From: Mixta tenebrionis
Lineage (GTDB): Bacteria; Pseudomonadota; Gammaproteobacteria; Enterobacterales; Enterobacteriaceae
Assembly (NCBI RefSeq): GCF_006517625.1
Contig: NZ_VHQI01000007.1
Location: 62,001-126,000, forward strand
DNA: 64,000 bases
Direction of reading: 5' to 3'
Shown: in pieces, positions 49,397-59,663 of the stretch
How the letters are laid out: every line of letters begins with the position of its first letter
Position numbering within the stretch: position 1 is the first letter of the stretch
Notes under the pieces: generated by a model
Databases searched by the model: none
Seen by the model: the letters and a program-made list of their open reading frames with translations, nothing else
Told to the model about the DNA's origin: nothing
Program-made: the position numbers and the translations under genes

Positions 49397-51646
49397 TCAG
49401 AGACCGCCGCGAATCAGCCCGCCTAAACCGCGACGCTCCATAAAGGCGGCGATGTGGTTGCGCACCTCGGCGGCGGTTTGCGCCTGTAGACTACGGGCGC
49501 TCAGCGCCTGCGCCTCTGCGCTGTCGATATGGCGCAGCAGGTACTTCACGCGCGGCACGTTTTTACCGTTCATGCTGAGATGGTGGTAGCCCAGCCCGAC
49601 CAGCACCACTACGCACATCGGATCGCCCGCCATTTCGCCGCACAGACAGAGATCGATATGCGCCGCGCGCGCCGCTTCGGCAATCGCTTTCAGCGCCTGT
49701 AACATCGCCGGATGCAGCGAATCATACAGGTTCGCCACGCGCGTGTTGTTGCGATCCACCGCCAGCAGATACTGAGTAAGATCGTTGGTGCCGACTGAGA
49801 TAAAATCGACGCGTGAAGCGAGGTGCGGGATCATAAACAGCATCGACGGCACTTCTATCATAATGCCGATGCGCGGTCTGGGAATGGCGTAACCGAGCAT
49901 CTCTTCCACTTCCTGCGCCGCGCGATCGATCAGGCGGCGCGCCTCGTCAACTTCGTCAATGCTGGTGATCATCGGCAGCAGAATGCCGAGGTTGCCGCTG
50001 GCGGCGTTGGCGCGCAGCATGGCGCGCACCTGCACCAGAAAGATCTCCGGCTGATCGAGCGTCAGGCGAATGCCGCGCCAGCCCAGGCAGGGGTTCTCTT
50101 CGCTGATCGGCATATAGGGCAGCTGCTTATCCGCGCCGATATCGAGGGTGCGCAGCGTAACCGGCTTATTAAGAAACAGCTGCAGCATACCCTGATACTG
50201 CGCCACCTGCTCCTCTTCCGACGGAAAGCCGTTTTGCAGCATAAACGGGATTTCGGTGCGGTAGAGGCCGATGCCGTCCACCCAGCTATCCATCGCCCGT
50301 TCGTGCTCGGCGCTAAGGCCGGCGTTAAGCATTACCTGAATGCGTTCGCCGCTTTTCAGCTCGGCGGGCTGTTCCACGTCATCTTCCGCCAGCCGGCTCA
50401 GCGCGTTCTCTTCGCTGACCAGCCGCTGATATTCCTGGATCAATACCGGTTCAGGATCGATCAGCAGCTCGCCGCGATAGCCGTCGACGATCAGCAGCCG
50501 TTTATTAAGCAGATCCGGCAGGATATCGGCGCCCATCACCGTCGGGATCCCCATCGCCCGCACCAGGATCGCCGCGTGCGAGTTCGCCGCGCCGTCGCGC
50601 ACCACCACGCCCGCCAGACGCTCCTGCGGCAGCTCCGCCAGAGTGGTGGCGGTCAGCTCGTCGGCTACCAGCACAAAGCGCTGCGGCCAGGCGTTGGTGC
50701 CCTGCAGCGTATCGTCAAGGTGAAACAGCAGCCGCTGCCCAAGCACGCGCAGATCGCCGGCGCGCTCGCGCAGGTAGCTGTCCTGCAGGCTGGCGAACTG
50801 GGCGGCGAATTTTTCGATCACTTTCTTTACCGCCCATTCCGCCACCGATCCGCTCTCGATCTCAGCAAACAGATCCTGCTTGAGGCGCGCGTCGCTTAAC
50901 AGATGAGAATAGAGATCGAAGATCGCGGCGCTCTCTTTCTGCACGCTGGCGCTGAAGCGTTTACTGAAGCGGCGGAACTCGTTGCTCGCCTCGTCCATCG
51001 CCAGCGACAGCCGTTCGCGCTCGCGTCCGACGTCGAGCGTCGAGGCGGCAAACACATGCTCAAGCGAAGGCTGGGAGTTATCCACCCAGCCGGGCGCCAC
51101 CGCCACGCCGGGAGCGGCCGCCAGCGCCCGCACGCGCTTCTGGCGAAACTGCCCGAACAGCTGGCTCAGCTGCGACTGGGTAATCAGCGTCGCCATTTGC
51201 GTGGCGAGGGTAACCAGGAAGGATTCTTCGCTTTCGTCAAACTGGCGATGTTCGCGCTGCTGCACTACCAGCACGCCAAGCAGCTGACGACGCGTAATAA
51301 TAGGCACGCCGAGGAAGGAGCGGAAGCGCTCCTCTTTTACCGCGGGGATATATTTGAAGCTAGGATGACTCTGGGCGTCGGCAAGGTTAATCGGTTCCGC
51401 CAGCCGCCCCACCAGCCCGACGACGCCCTGATCGAAGGCCAGCGTGACGATTTTGCCGCGCGGCTTTTTCAGCCCGCGCGTCGCCATCAGGTAGTAGCAA
51501 CGACGCTCGTGATCGGCGAGATAGATGGAGCATACTTCGGTTTCCATGGCGAAACAGATCTCATTCACCAGGATTTCCAGCGCCTCATCAAGGCGCGGCG
51601 CGCCAGCCACTTTCTCTACAATCTCACGCAACTGAGTCAACATCAT
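49397..51646 (-). CDS. ptsP: Phosphoenolpyruvate-protein phosphotransferase PtsP (enzyme I-Ntr)
   Basis: First enzyme of the nitrogen phosphotransferase relay (PtsP-NPr-PtsN). 749 residues (E. coli 748). An N-terminal GAF domain (about 1-165) distinguishes it from PtsI. The phosphorylated histidine is in DGAANSHAAILVRAMGIP (about 356). The PEP-binding barrel carries YRTEIPFM, LGWRGIRLTLDQPE, DFISVGTNDLTQY and the active Cys in LCLCGEMAGDP. It begins 10 bp after rppH. Confidence 0.97.
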   Translation of the reverse strand: MMLTQLREIVEKVAGAPRLDEALEILVNEICFAMETEVCSIYLADHERRCYYLMATRGLKKPRGKIVTLAFDQGVVGLVGRLAEPINLADAQSHPSFKYIPAVKEERFRSFLGVPIITRRQLLGVLVVQQREHRQFDESEESFLVTLATQMATLITQSQLSQLFGQFRQKRVRALAAAPGVAVAPGWVDNSQPSLEHVFAASTLDVGRERERLSLAMDEASNEFRRFSKRFSASVQKESAAIFDLYSHLLSDARLKQDLFAEIESGSVAEWAVKKVIEKFAAQFASLQDSYLRERAGDLRVLGQRLLFHLDDTLQGTNAWPQRFVLVADELTATTLAELPQERLAGVVVRDGAANSHAAILVRAMGIPTVMGADILPDLLNKRLLIVDGYRGELLIDPEPVLIQEYQRLVSEENALSRLAEDDVEQPAELKSGERIQVMLNAGLSAEHERAMDSWVDGIGLYRTEIPFMLQNGFPSEEEQVAQYQGMLQLFLNKPVTLRTLDIGADKQLPYMPISEENPCLGWRGIRLTLDQPEIFLVQVRAMLRANAASGNLGILLPMITSIDEVDEARRLIDRAAQEVEEMLGYAIPRPRIGIMIEVPSMLFMIPHLASRVDFISVGTNDLTQYLLAVDRNNTRVANLYDSLHPAMLQALKAIAEAARAAHIDLCLCGEMAGDPMCVVVLVGLGYHHLSMNGKNVPRVKYLLRHIDSAEAQALSARSLQAQTAAEVRNHIAAFMERRGLGGLIRGGL

Positions 51647-51655
51647 CAGCGTGGC

Positions 51656-52183
51656 TTAACCTCTCTTTCGTCGATAAGCAGGCGTATTGCGCTGCGTTGC
51701 ACTCTCCTGCAAGGGCATCACGACGCTGGCGAACTCCTTCATCACGCGGCGGTAAACGTCGCGCTTGAAAGAAACCACCTGGCGAACCGGATACCAAAAG
51801 CTGACCCAGCGCCAGCCATCGAATTCCGGCGTACTGCTGGTTTGCATATTGATATCGGCATCACTGCTCATCAACTGCAGAAGAAACCACTTCTGTTTCT
51901 GGCCGATACACACCGGCTTCGTGTCCCAACGCACCAAACGTTTTGGTAACTTATAGCGTAACCAGTTACGGGTAGAGGCAAGCAGGCGAACATCTTTACG
52001 GTGCAGCCCCACTTCTTCAAACAGCTCGCGGTACATCGCCTGCTCCGCGGTTTCGCCAGGGTTGATGCCTCCCTGTGGAAACTGCCAGGAGTGCTGTCCA
52101 AAGCGCCGGGCCCACAATACCTGTCCCTGCCTGTTACAAATTACGATACCAACATTTGGGCGGTAGCCATCATCGTCGATCAC
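51656..52183 (-). CDS. rppH: RNA pyrophosphohydrolase RppH
   Basis: Nudix hydrolase that removes pyrophosphate from 5' ends of mRNA, exposing them to RNase E. 175 residues (E. coli 176). N-terminus [17 protein letters not shown]; Nudix box from Gly38 to Leu60 ([20 protein letters not shown]) with metal-binding Glu53, Glu56 and Glu57. The C-terminal tail is basic. Operon with ptsP; the 5' side faces the DnaA-box cluster and mutH. Confidence 0.97.
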   Translation of the reverse strand: MIDDDGYRPNVGIVICNRQGQVLWARRFGQHSWQFPQGGINPGETAEQAMYRELFEEVGLHRKDVRLLASTRNWLRYKLPKRLVRWDTKPVCIGQKQKWFLLQLMSSDADINMQTSSTPEFDGWRWVSFWYPVRQVVSFKRDVYRRVMKEFASVVMPLQESATQRNTPAYRRKRG

Positions 52184-52259
52184 GGGACTACCTCAAACTG
52201 AAATTCAGATTGTCTGATTGTTTCATACTCCTTACAGGCGGTAAACCACTGCTTGTGGC

Positions 52260-52719
52260 TGTGCATAACGCATAACATTGGGATAACTCACAGATTTCAT
52301 CATAGTTATAAACAGGAACTGGATAAAACGGCCGATTTTATTCACTTTTTCTGTGGATAGCTTTGTGCAGAACATGGTAAACCAGCGGGAAAAAGCGTTA
52401 AAACATCTGTGACCGGGTTCAAAGTTTAATAGCATAATTACTTGTTTATAAAGGTTATAGCCCATGATAACGGCTCTGTATCGCGCCGTAAGTCGATCGT
52501 CTTCAGGCAAAAGATCCTTTGCTGGCGAAAGATCAAGCAGCGGCGTTTTTATCCACAGATTATGCCATAAAGTTACGCACAAAATGCGCCGGCCCAGTAA
52601 AAAACGGCGCCGTCAAGGCTGTAAATGAAACCAGTAGTGGTAAAAAAGATGAGTTATCCCATATTTCTGTGGATAACTACCGGTAAGATCCTGTTCATTG
52701 CCGGTGACAATGTGGGTAA
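52260..52719. other. DnaA-box cluster, DARS2-like locus
   Basis: The 686-bp gap between rppH and mutH carries no credible gene but several DnaA boxes. Perfect TTATCCACA occurs at 52549-52557 (+) and 52668-52676 (-), facing each other. TTATGCACA lies at 52260-52268 (-). One-mismatch forms are at 52352-52360 (-, CTATCCACA), 52573-52581 (+, TTACGCACA) and 52711-52719 (-, TTACCCACA). A weaker one is at 52364-52372. E. coli DARS2, which regenerates ATP-DnaA with IHF and Fis, is in this same mutH-rppH interval. The identification rests on position and boxes. IHF and Fis sites were not assigned. Confidence 0.8.
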
Positions 52720-52869
52720 AAGGGTGAAGCAGGCCAGCGCGCGCCGGGGCGCGCCTGATAAAAAACCAAGGCTAATCATGCTATTATTTCCGCGCGTTTT
52801 CCGCTGCGCCGCTGCGGCGAATACCTCCGGCGGACGTGGTTATTTTTTGAGCAATTTAAAGGTAGCTGA

Positions 52870-53553
52870 ATGGAGCCTCGATTTTTAGTCGCGCCGCCGC
52901 CGGATGAAGCGACCCTGCTGACGCGGGCGCAGTCGCTGGCGGGATATACGCTGGGCGAACTGGCGCAGCAGGCCGGCATCGTCACGCCCACCGATTTACG
53001 ACGTGATAAGGGCTGGGTGGGCATGCTGCTGGAGATGCATCTCGGCGCCAGCGCCGGCAGCAAGCCGGAGCGTGATTTTGCCCATCTTGGCGTGGAGTTA
53101 AAAACCATTCCGGTCGACGCTCAGGGACGTCCGCTGGAAACCACCTTTGTCTGCGTCGCGCCGCTAACCGGCAACAGCGGCGTAACCTGGCAGAACAGCC
53201 ACGTGCGCCATAAATTAGCCAGGGTGCTGTGGATGCCGGTAGAGGGAGATCGCGCGCTGCCGCTGGCGTCGCGTCGCGTCGGCGCCCCGCTGCTCTGGAG
53301 CCCGTCGCCGGAAGAAGAGGATCTGCTGCGGCGCGACTGGGAAGAGCTGATGGATATGATCGTGCTGGGACAGGTGGAACGCATTACCGCCCGCCACGGC
53401 GAAGTGCTGCAAATCCGGCCAAAGGCGGCCAACAGCAAAGCGCTGACCGAAGGCATCGGTGAGCGCGGCGAGCCGATCATGACGCTGCCGCGCGGCTTTT
53501 ATCTGAAGAAGAGCTTTACCGCGCCGCTGCTGGCGCGTCATTTTTTGCTTTAA
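52870..53553 (+). CDS. mutH: DNA mismatch repair endonuclease MutH
   Basis: Nicks the unmethylated strand at hemimethylated GATC after MutS/MutL activation. 227 residues (E. coli 229). Catalytic residues are Glu55 in [15 protein letters not shown] and the D-E-K set Asp69, Glu76 and Lys78 in [13 protein letters not shown]. The GATC-reading region ([15 protein letters not shown]-type loop) and C-terminal [18 protein letters not shown] are also present. AAGG lies 8 nt before the ATG. Confidence 0.97.
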   Translation: MEPRFLVAPPPDEATLLTRAQSLAGYTLGELAQQAGIVTPTDLRRDKGWVGMLLEMHLGASAGSKPERDFAHLGVELKTIPVDAQGRPLETTFVCVAPLTGNSGVTWQNSHVRHKLARVLWMPVEGDRALPLASRRVGAPLLWSPSPEEEDLLRRDWEELMDMIVLGQVERITARHGEVLQIRPKAANSKALTEGIGERGEPIMTLPRGFYLKKSFTAPLLARHFLL

Positions 53554-53622
53554 CATTTTCCCAGGCGAAAGACGGTGCGTATAATCACCGTTTACTTTTC
53601 GTTTAGGATGCAACGTTACACC

Positions 53623-54333
53623 ATGCTCGACTGGATTGCAGATCCCAACGCCTGGCTGGCTCTTGGCACCCTTACCATTCTGGAAGTTGTGCTGGGCATC
53701 GATAATATTATTTTTCTTTCGCTGGTGGTGGCTAAACTGCCGAAGCAGCAGCAAAGCAGCGCGCGTCGTCTCGGCCTGATGGGCGCAATGCTGATGCGTC
53801 TTGCCCTGCTGGCCTCTATCGCCTGGATAGTTAAGCTGACTCAACCGCTATTCACCCTGCTCGATCATCCGTTTTCCGCCCGCGATCTAATTCTGCTGAG
53901 CGGCGGGCTGTTCCTGCTGTGGAAATCGAGCCTTGAGATCCACGAAAGCATTGAGGGCAATGAAGAGGAGCATAAAACCAACGTGCACTCTTTCTTCGGC
54001 GCCATTGTGCAGATCATGGTGCTGGATATTATTTTCAGCCTCGATTCGGTCATTACCGCCGTGGGCCTCTCCGATCACCTGATTATTATGATGGCGGCGG
54101 TGGTGATCGCCGTGGGCGTAATGATGTTTGCGGCGAAGACCATCGGCGAATTTGTTGACCGCCACCCTTCGGTAAAAATGCTGGCGCTCTCTTTCCTGAT
54201 CCTGGTGGGCTTTACGCTGATCCTGGAGAGCTTCGATATTCATGTGCCAAAAGGCTACATCTATTTCGCCATGTTCTTCTCTATGGCGGTAGAGTGCCTC
54301 AATCTGATGCGCGGCAAGAAATCCGCGCAGTAA
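53623..54333 (+). CDS. ygdQ: TerC family inner-membrane protein YgdQ
   Basis: 236 residues (E. coli 237), about seven membrane segments. The TerC metal-linked motifs are LEVVLGIDNIIFLSL (segment 1) and VLDIIFSLDSVITAVG, with conserved acidic residues inside the membrane. E. coli YgdQ is uncharacterised; other TerC members are linked to manganese or tellurite handling. The frame is open to 53575, but MLDWIADPNAWLALG at 53623 matches the family start. It lies 69 bp after mutH. Confidence 0.93.
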   Translation: MLDWIADPNAWLALGTLTILEVVLGIDNIIFLSLVVAKLPKQQQSSARRLGLMGAMLMRLALLASIAWIVKLTQPLFTLLDHPFSARDLILLSGGLFLLWKSSLEIHESIEGNEEEHKTNVHSFFGAIVQIMVLDIIFSLDSVITAVGLSDHLIIMMAAVVIAVGVMMFAAKTIGEFVDRHPSVKMLALSFLILVGFTLILESFDIHVPKGYIYFAMFFSMAVECLNLMRGKKSAQ

Positions 54334-54342
54334 CCCTCCCTG

Positions 54343-54380
54343 ACTATCCGGCGCCGGCCGGATAGTTATTTAATCTTTTA
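54343..54380 (+). terminator. Terminator of ygdQ
   Basis: Perfect 10-bp stem ACTATCCGGC/GCCGGATAGT with a 4-nt loop, followed by the U-rich TATTTAATCTTTT. It starts 10 bp after the ygdQ stop. Confidence 0.85.
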
Positions 54381-54469
54381 CTTTTCGGAATTGTGCGATT
54401 AATAGCAGGCTGCCAATGTTTTATTACTACACTGTTTAGTTGGGTTAAACAGGCGGGAGAAAACTGGCA

Positions 54470-54685
54470 ATGAAATGGATAACGGGCGCGGCTATCGCGA
54501 CCATGGTGGTGTTGTTAAGCGGTTGCAGCAGCAATTATGTGATGGCGACCAAAGATGGTCATATGATCATGACCGACGGCAAACCGCAAATCGATAAAGA
54601 AACCGGACTGGTTAAATATACCGACCAGGCCGGCAATGAATTGCAGATTAACGGCGATGAGATCTCTTCGATCATTGAGCGTTAA
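54470..54685 (+). CDS. ygdR: YgdR family lipoprotein (DUF903)
   Basis: 71-residue lipoprotein of unknown function. Lipobox LLSGC with Cys19, then [20 protein letters not shown] and a [15 protein letters not shown] tail. It is a paralog of YgdI at 25011, sharing the SSNYVM start of the mature protein and the DGKP turn. GGGAG precedes the ATG. Position after ygdQ is as in E. coli. Confidence 0.94.
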   Translation: MKWITGAAIATMVVLLSGCSSNYVMATKDGHMIMTDGKPQIDKETGLVKYTDQAGNELQINGDEISSIIER

Positions 54686-54692
54686 CTCTCCG

Positions 54693-54722
54693 TAAGCGCC
54701 CAACGCGGCGCTTATCGTCCTT
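54693..54722 (+). terminator. Probable terminator of ygdR
   Basis: TAAGCGCC/GGCGCTTA 8-bp stem with a 6-nt loop, followed by TCGTCCTTATC, a poor U tract. It starts 8 bp after the stop codon. Confidence 0.5.
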
Positions 54723-54844
54723 ATCGCATCATTCCGCGCTTTCCCCGCTCTTCGGCGCCCGCTATAGTCGCAACAGCGCGCCGCGCTTTTTTGTGCCGAC
54801 GGCGCCGCCAAGATTCTTTCATAACGATAAAAGGAAGCCGGCAA

Positions 54845-55885
54845 ATGCACTATCACCGTATCCCCCATAGTACGCTGGAAGTCAGCCAGCTGGGTCTGGG
54901 AACCATGACGTTTGGTGAACAAAATAGCGAAGCCGACGCCCATGCACAGCTGGATCTGGCCGTTGATTGCGGTATCAATTTTATCGATACCGCGGAGGTG
55001 TATCCTGTGCCGCCGCAGCCGCAAACGCAGGGATTAACCGAGCGCTATATCGGCAGCTGGTTAAAAGCGCGCGGCAGCCGCGATAAAATCATACTGGCGA
55101 CTAAAATCGCCGGGCCGTCGCGCGGCGGCGATTCCAGTATTCGTCCCGCGCAGGCGTTGGATCGCAAAAATATCCGCAGCGCCGTGGAAGAGAGCCTGAA
55201 GCGCCTGAACACCGACTATATCGATCTCTATCAGATTCACTGGCCGCAGCGCCAGACCAACTGCTTCGGCAAACTGGGCTATCAGTATAGCGACGCCAGC
55301 GTGCCGGTCACGCTGCTGGAGACGCTGGAGGCGCTGACGGAGCAGGTGCGCGCCGGCAAGATCCGCTATATCGGCGTTTCGAATGAAACTCCATGGGGCG
55401 TAATGCGCTATCTGCAGCTGGCGGAAAAACATGAGCTGCCGCGCATCGTCTCAATTCAGAATCCCTACAGCTTGCTGAACCGCAGCTTTGAGGTAGGGCT
55501 GGCGGAAATCAGCCAGCACGAGGGCGTCGAGCTGCTGGCCTATTCCAGTCTCGCTTTCGGCACGCTGAGCGGTAAATATCTCAACGGCGCGCGCCCCGCC
55601 AACGCCCGCAATACGCTGTTCAGCCGCTTTACCCGCTACAGCGGCGAGCAGGCGCAGCAGGCGATCGCTGAGTATGTCGATCTGGCGCGGCAGCACGGAC
55701 TCGATCCGGCGCAGATGGCGCTGGCCTTTGTACGCCAGCAGCCTTTCGTCGCCAGCACCCTGCTGGGCGCGACCACGCTTGAGCAGCTGCAGAGCAATAT
55801 CGACAGCTATCAGCTGACGCTAAGCGGCGAGCTGCTGGAAAAGCTGGAAGCGATTCATCGCCGCTATACTTATCCGGCGCCTTAA
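54845..55885 (+). CDS. tas: Aldo/keto reductase Tas
   Basis: NADP(H)-dependent aldo/keto reductase named in E. coli for suppressing tyrosine auxotrophy; natural substrate unknown. 346 residues, the E. coli length. TIM-barrel catalytic residues appear in FIDTAEVYPVPP (Asp and Tyr), LATKIAG (Lys) and YQIHWPQRQTN (His). The NADP-binding segment includes GATTLEQLQSN. The frame is open to 54791; ATG 54845 has AAAAGGAAG at 7 nt and the family N-terminus MHYHRIPHSTLEVS. Confidence 0.95.
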   Translation: MHYHRIPHSTLEVSQLGLGTMTFGEQNSEADAHAQLDLAVDCGINFIDTAEVYPVPPQPQTQGLTERYIGSWLKARGSRDKIILATKIAGPSRGGDSSIRPAQALDRKNIRSAVEESLKRLNTDYIDLYQIHWPQRQTNCFGKLGYQYSDASVPVTLLETLEALTEQVRAGKIRYIGVSNETPWGVMRYLQLAEKHELPRIVSIQNPYSLLNRSFEVGLAEISQHEGVELLAYSSLAFGTLSGKYLNGARPANARNTLFSRFTRYSGEQAQQAIAEYVDLARQHGLDPAQMALAFVRQQPFVASTLLGATTLEQLQSNIDSYQLTLSGELLEKLEAIHRRYTYPAP

Positions 55886-55915
55886 AACAGAACCGCCGCC
55901 AGAAGCTGGCGGCGG
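55884..55915 (-). terminator. Terminator of aas-lplT
   Basis: Strong 10-bp stem CCGCCGCCAG/CTGGCGGCGG with a 3-nt loop, followed on the minus strand by TTCTGTTTTAAG. It lies 47 bp past the lplT stop and overlaps the tas stop codon. A second 7-bp hairpin (GCGCGGG/CCCGCGC) lies at about 55927-55947. Confidence 0.7.
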
Positions 55916-55962
55916 CAGGCATAGCGCGCGGGCATAACACCCGCGCTGAGTTATCCCTGTTC

Positions 55963-57162
55963 TTAGCGGCGTTTTTGCATCAGCTGCCAGCCCCAGAGAG
56001 CGGCAATCGCCAGCGCAAACAGCACGCCGAAGCCCACGCCCGTCGCTACCGGCGGCGCGCCCAGCTTAATCGCCAGCGAATAGAGACCCAGCATCAGCAG
56101 CATGGCGCTGTTTTCGCCCAGATTCTGCACGGCGATCGCGTTACCGGCGCCCACCGTCTGCTTGCCGCGCTCCTGCAACAGCGCATTGAGCGGCACCACA
56201 AAGAAACCGCCCAGCACGCCAATCGCCACCAGCAGTATATAAGCATTCAACTGCGCATGTTGCAGGGCAAAGATCGCCACCACGATGCCGATCAGCACCC
56301 CGGCAGGCATACAGCGCCCAACGGTTTTCAGCGTCACCAGCTTAGCCGCCGCCGCCGCGCCAATCACAATCCCAACCGCCACCATCGCATTCAGCAGCGT
56401 CGGCGTTTTATTGTCGGTTATGCCCAGCGCCACCGGCACCCACAGCACCAGCAGGAAGCGCAGCGTTACGCCGGCGCCCCAGAACAGGCTGGTGCCAACC
56501 AGTGAAAAGCGGGTTTCGCCGTTGCGCCACAGCAGCAGCGCGGCATGGAAAAAGCTGCGCACCATCGCCCGCGGGCGCCAGCTCTGCCCCGGACGCGCCG
56601 CCGTCAGTTTCGGAATAGAAATATTGGCGATCACCGCCAGCGCATAGGTGACAACGCAGGCGCCGAGCGCCGCCAGCAGGCTCCAGTCGGCCAGTACGCC
56701 GCCCGCTACCGAGCCGAGCAGAATAGCGGCGATAGTGGACGCCTCCATCAGGCCGTTAGCCTTCACCAGCTGCTCGCCATCGGCGATCTCGCCGAGAATG
56801 CCATACTTCGCCGGCGAATAGGCGGCGGCGCCAATCCCCACCAGCGCATAGCCAACAAAGGGATCGAGCCCGACGCAGATGGCCAGGGCGCCCAGCAGCT
56901 TCAGACCGTTGGCCAGCATCATAACGCGCCCTTTGGCGAAACTATCGGCCATCTGCCCGACAAAAGGCGCCAGCAGGATATAGGTGGCGACGAAAACCAT
57001 CTGCAATACCGGCTGACTCCAGTCGGGATAGAGCTGATTTTTCAGCACCGCCAGCGTGGCGAACAGCAGCGCGTTGTCGCCAAAGGCGGAGAAGAACTGG
57101 GCGACGATAACCGCTACCATACCGCGCGACATCAGAGGTGAACCGTTACCGGAACTATTCAT
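55963..57162 (-). CDS. lplT: Lysophospholipid transporter LplT
   Basis: Major facilitator superfamily flippase that moves 2-acyl-lysophosphatidylethanolamine to the inner leaflet for reacylation by Aas. 399 residues (E. coli 397), 12 membrane segments. Family stretches include [50 protein letters not shown] and [16 protein letters not shown]. Its start overlaps the aas stop as ATGA, coupling transporter and acyltransferase. Confidence 0.96.
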   Translation of the reverse strand: MNSSGNGSPLMSRGMVAVIVAQFFSAFGDNALLFATLAVLKNQLYPDWSQPVLQMVFVATYILLAPFVGQMADSFAKGRVMMLANGLKLLGALAICVGLDPFVGYALVGIGAAAYSPAKYGILGEIADGEQLVKANGLMEASTIAAILLGSVAGGVLADWSLLAALGACVVTYALAVIANISIPKLTAARPGQSWRPRAMVRSFFHAALLLWRNGETRFSLVGTSLFWGAGVTLRFLLVLWVPVALGITDNKTPTLLNAMVAVGIVIGAAAAAKLVTLKTVGRCMPAGVLIGIVVAIFALQHAQLNAYILLVAIGVLGGFFVVPLNALLQERGKQTVGAGNAIAVQNLGENSAMLLMLGLYSLAIKLGAPPVATGVGFGVLFALAIAALWGWQLMQKRR

Positions 57163-59300
57163 TCATCCACCATTTTTTTCAGCGTGACGAAATCGGGCTT
57201 GCCGCTGCCCAGCAGCGGCAGCTGTTTCAGGAAACGGATATCGCGCGGCACCGCCAGCTCCGCCGCGCCCAGATCGCGCGCCGCCTGCTGTAAATGTTCA
57301 CGCTGCAGCTCGCTATCGGTAGTAAACAGCACCAGCGCTTCGCCGCGGTTGCCGTCCGGCCTGATTACGGCGGCGTGCTGTTTCTCCGGCGACGCCTTCA
57401 GCGCGATCTGCTCTACCACCTCCAGCGAAACCATCTCCCCGGCGATTTTAGCGAAGCGCTTCGCCCGCCCCTGGATCTGGCAGAAGCCGCCGTCATCGAA
57501 GCTGACGATATCGCCGGTATCATACCAGCCTGGCTCCAGCACGCCCTCGCCGTTATCCGCCGCCGGCGGCTCCAGCTCGCCGGGACGCTCCACGCGCAGA
57601 TAGCCTTTCATAATATTGGGCCCGCGCAGCTGCAGGCGGCCGCCCTGCTCAATACCAGGCACCGACATCAGACGCGAATCCATTCCCGGCAGCAGCCGCC
57701 CAACGGTATGCGGCCTCGCTGCCATCGGCACGTTGATCGCCACTACCGGCGCGCATTCGGTTACGCCGTACCCTTCCAGCACGCGGATGCCGAAGCGATC
57801 CTGATAGATTTGCCGTACCCCTTCCTGCAATTTTTCCGCTCCGGCTACCACGTAGCGCAGGCGAGCGAAATCGTAGGGGTTGGCGAAGCGGGCGTAGTTG
57901 CCAAGGAAGGTGGAGGTGCCGAACAGCACGGTACAGTTGCGGTCATACACCAGCTCCGGCACGATGCGGTAATGCAGCGGGCTGGGGTAAAGAAAGACCT
58001 GCGCGCCGGTGATTAACGGCGTGAACAGCCCCACCGTCAGGCCGAAGGCGTGAAACAGCGGCAGCGAAGCCATAAAGCGATCGCGCGGCGTGAAATCCGC
58101 TACCGTGCGGATCTGCTCAACGTTCGCCAGCAGGCTTTTATGAGAGTGCACCACCCCTTTGGGGTTGCCTTCGGAGCCGGAGGTAAACAGCACCATCGCC
58201 GCATCCTCCGCCTGCTGCGGCAGCATCGCTCGACGCGGCGCCAACAGATGCGCCAGAATCCACAGCTTATCCCGCGCATCCAGGCTATCTTTCAGATCTT
58301 CCAGATAGATCCACTGCACCTGCGGCATCCCCTGCGGCAGGTGCCAGAGATTGCCTTTATCAAGAAACTGTCGCGAAGTGAATACGGTTTTAATCCGAGC
58401 GGCGGTAACCGCGCTGGTCAGGCCGCTGACGCCCGCGGTGTAGTTCAGCATCGCCGGAACGCGCGCGCGCAGGGTTGCGCCGAAAATCGCGGCGGCGGTT
58501 ACCGTGGTATTGGGCAGCAGCAGGCCGACATATTCGCCGCGCTGCGTATGACGCTCCAGAATACGTCCCACGCCCAGCGTTTTTTTCAGCAGCCCGGTGT
58601 AACTGTCGGGCGCAAAGCTGACATCTTCAATACAGGGTTTAAACCAGCCGTAGCGCGTACGGGCGTTAATCAGCGCTTCAAACAACGTTTCGCGCGGGCG
58701 CACCGCCATACGCGCTTCCATCATAATATGGTGCAGATGCTCGCCGGCCAGCTCGCGGCGATCGCGGGCGCGCGGCGCGTCGGGCATCGGAATACGCGTC
58801 GGCGGCAGCACCGTCAGGGTAATACGCGGGAACAGACGACGTTTAAACACGCCGCCGAGGCGTCCAAACGGGGTAAACTCCGCGCCGTCAATACGCATCG
58901 GCACCACCGTCGCCTGCGATTTTGCCGCCACGAATCCGGCCCCGCTATAGATTTTCATCAACGAGCCGGTAATAGTAATGCGCCCTTCCGGGAAAATAAC
59001 GACCGGACGCCCTTCATTAAGAATGCGCACCAGATATTTAATCGACATCGGCCGGGTAGGATCGAGCGGTACAAAATCCACCAGCGGCTTAATCAGGCGC
59101 ATAAACCATTTATCGCTGATGTCGGAATAAACGGCGAATACCGGCCTGACCGGCAGGAACAGCGCCAGCAGCATGCCATCGAGAAAGGAAGCGTGGTTAG
59201 GCGTAATTAATACTTTTTCTTTATGCAGCCCGGAAAGATCGCCGCGTAGCCGCACGCGCCACAGTAAGCGGAACAGAAAACGAAACAGATTGAAAAGCAT
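57159..59300 (-). CDS. aas: Bifunctional acyl-ACP synthetase / 2-acylglycerophosphoethanolamine acyltransferase Aas
   Basis: Reacylates lysophosphatidylethanolamine using acyl-ACP it makes itself; inner membrane. 713 residues (E. coli 719). N-terminal PlsC-type acyltransferase has the HX4D motif with His36 and Asp41 in [10 protein letters not shown], and [10 protein letters not shown]. The C-terminal AMP-binding synthetase (about 230-713) has [34 protein letters not shown] and the C-terminal Lys in [12 protein letters not shown]. Operon aas-lplT. Confidence 0.96.
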   Translation of the reverse strand: MLFNLFRFLFRLLWRVRLRGDLSGLHKEKVLITPNHASFLDGMLLALFLPVRPVFAVYSDISDKWFMRLIKPLVDFVPLDPTRPMSIKYLVRILNEGRPVVIFPEGRITITGSLMKIYSGAGFVAAKSQATVVPMRIDGAEFTPFGRLGGVFKRRLFPRITLTVLPPTRIPMPDAPRARDRRELAGEHLHHIMMEARMAVRPRETLFEALINARTRYGWFKPCIEDVSFAPDSYTGLLKKTLGVGRILERHTQRGEYVGLLLPNTTVTAAAIFGATLRARVPAMLNYTAGVSGLTSAVTAARIKTVFTSRQFLDKGNLWHLPQGMPQVQWIYLEDLKDSLDARDKLWILAHLLAPRRAMLPQQAEDAAMVLFTSGSEGNPKGVVHSHKSLLANVEQIRTVADFTPRDRFMASLPLFHAFGLTVGLFTPLITGAQVFLYPSPLHYRIVPELVYDRNCTVLFGTSTFLGNYARFANPYDFARLRYVVAGAEKLQEGVRQIYQDRFGIRVLEGYGVTECAPVVAINVPMAARPHTVGRLLPGMDSRLMSVPGIEQGGRLQLRGPNIMKGYLRVERPGELEPPAADNGEGVLEPGWYDTGDIVSFDDGGFCQIQGRAKRFAKIAGEMVSLEVVEQIALKASPEKQHAAVIRPDGNRGEALVLFTTDSELQREHLQQAARDLGAAELAVPRDIRFLKQLPLLGSGKPDFVTLKKMVDE

Positions 59301-59663
59301 GCCAACTCCTTAGCCAGGAAAATTGGCTATAACCATGCAGCAAAGAGAAGTTGAACTCAACGTTAAGCGGCGAAAAATTTATTTATCAGGCCGCCCGTCG
59401 CCGCGCAGGGCCTTTTATTGGCTAAGCCGACAATCATTCTGGTTCTTAATAAGTCTGATTTAATAAACCCGATCGGGAGTAAATAGCCGCGGTTTAAGCA
59501 TAACGGGGCGCCGCCCGGCGCACTGTATATAAATAATCGAGGTGAATAAAAAGCGCCGCCAGGCAATATCGCCGCATAAGGCGGCAGCCTTAACCGCTGG
59601 AAAAAATAATTAGCCGCGCGGCGACAGAACGGCATGGCGCGCTTTTAACGCGCCGCCGGCAAT
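59301..59663. other. Intergenic region between aas and the PBP3 paralog
   Basis: 363 bp, A+T richer than the flanks. It must hold the aas promoter. Short inverted repeats occur, such as GCCGC-ATAA-GCGGC-like at about 59574 and GGCGCG-N7-CGCGCC at about 59637-59655, the latter just past the PBP stop but with no U tract. The 90-codon open frame at 59363-59635 has no family features and no good Shine-Dalgarno. In E. coli omrA-omrB lie beyond aas; no omr-type sequence is visible in this gap. Confidence 0.55.

Noticed and set aside
52232-52582. 116-codon minus-strand frame between rppH and mutH
   Set aside because: It runs through DnaA boxes, has no good ribosome-binding site and no family signal; treated as chance ORF in the DARS2-like locus.
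59363-59635. 90-codon frame between aas and the PBP paralog
   Set aside because: Composition is not protein-like for this genome, no Shine-Dalgarno, no homology recognised.
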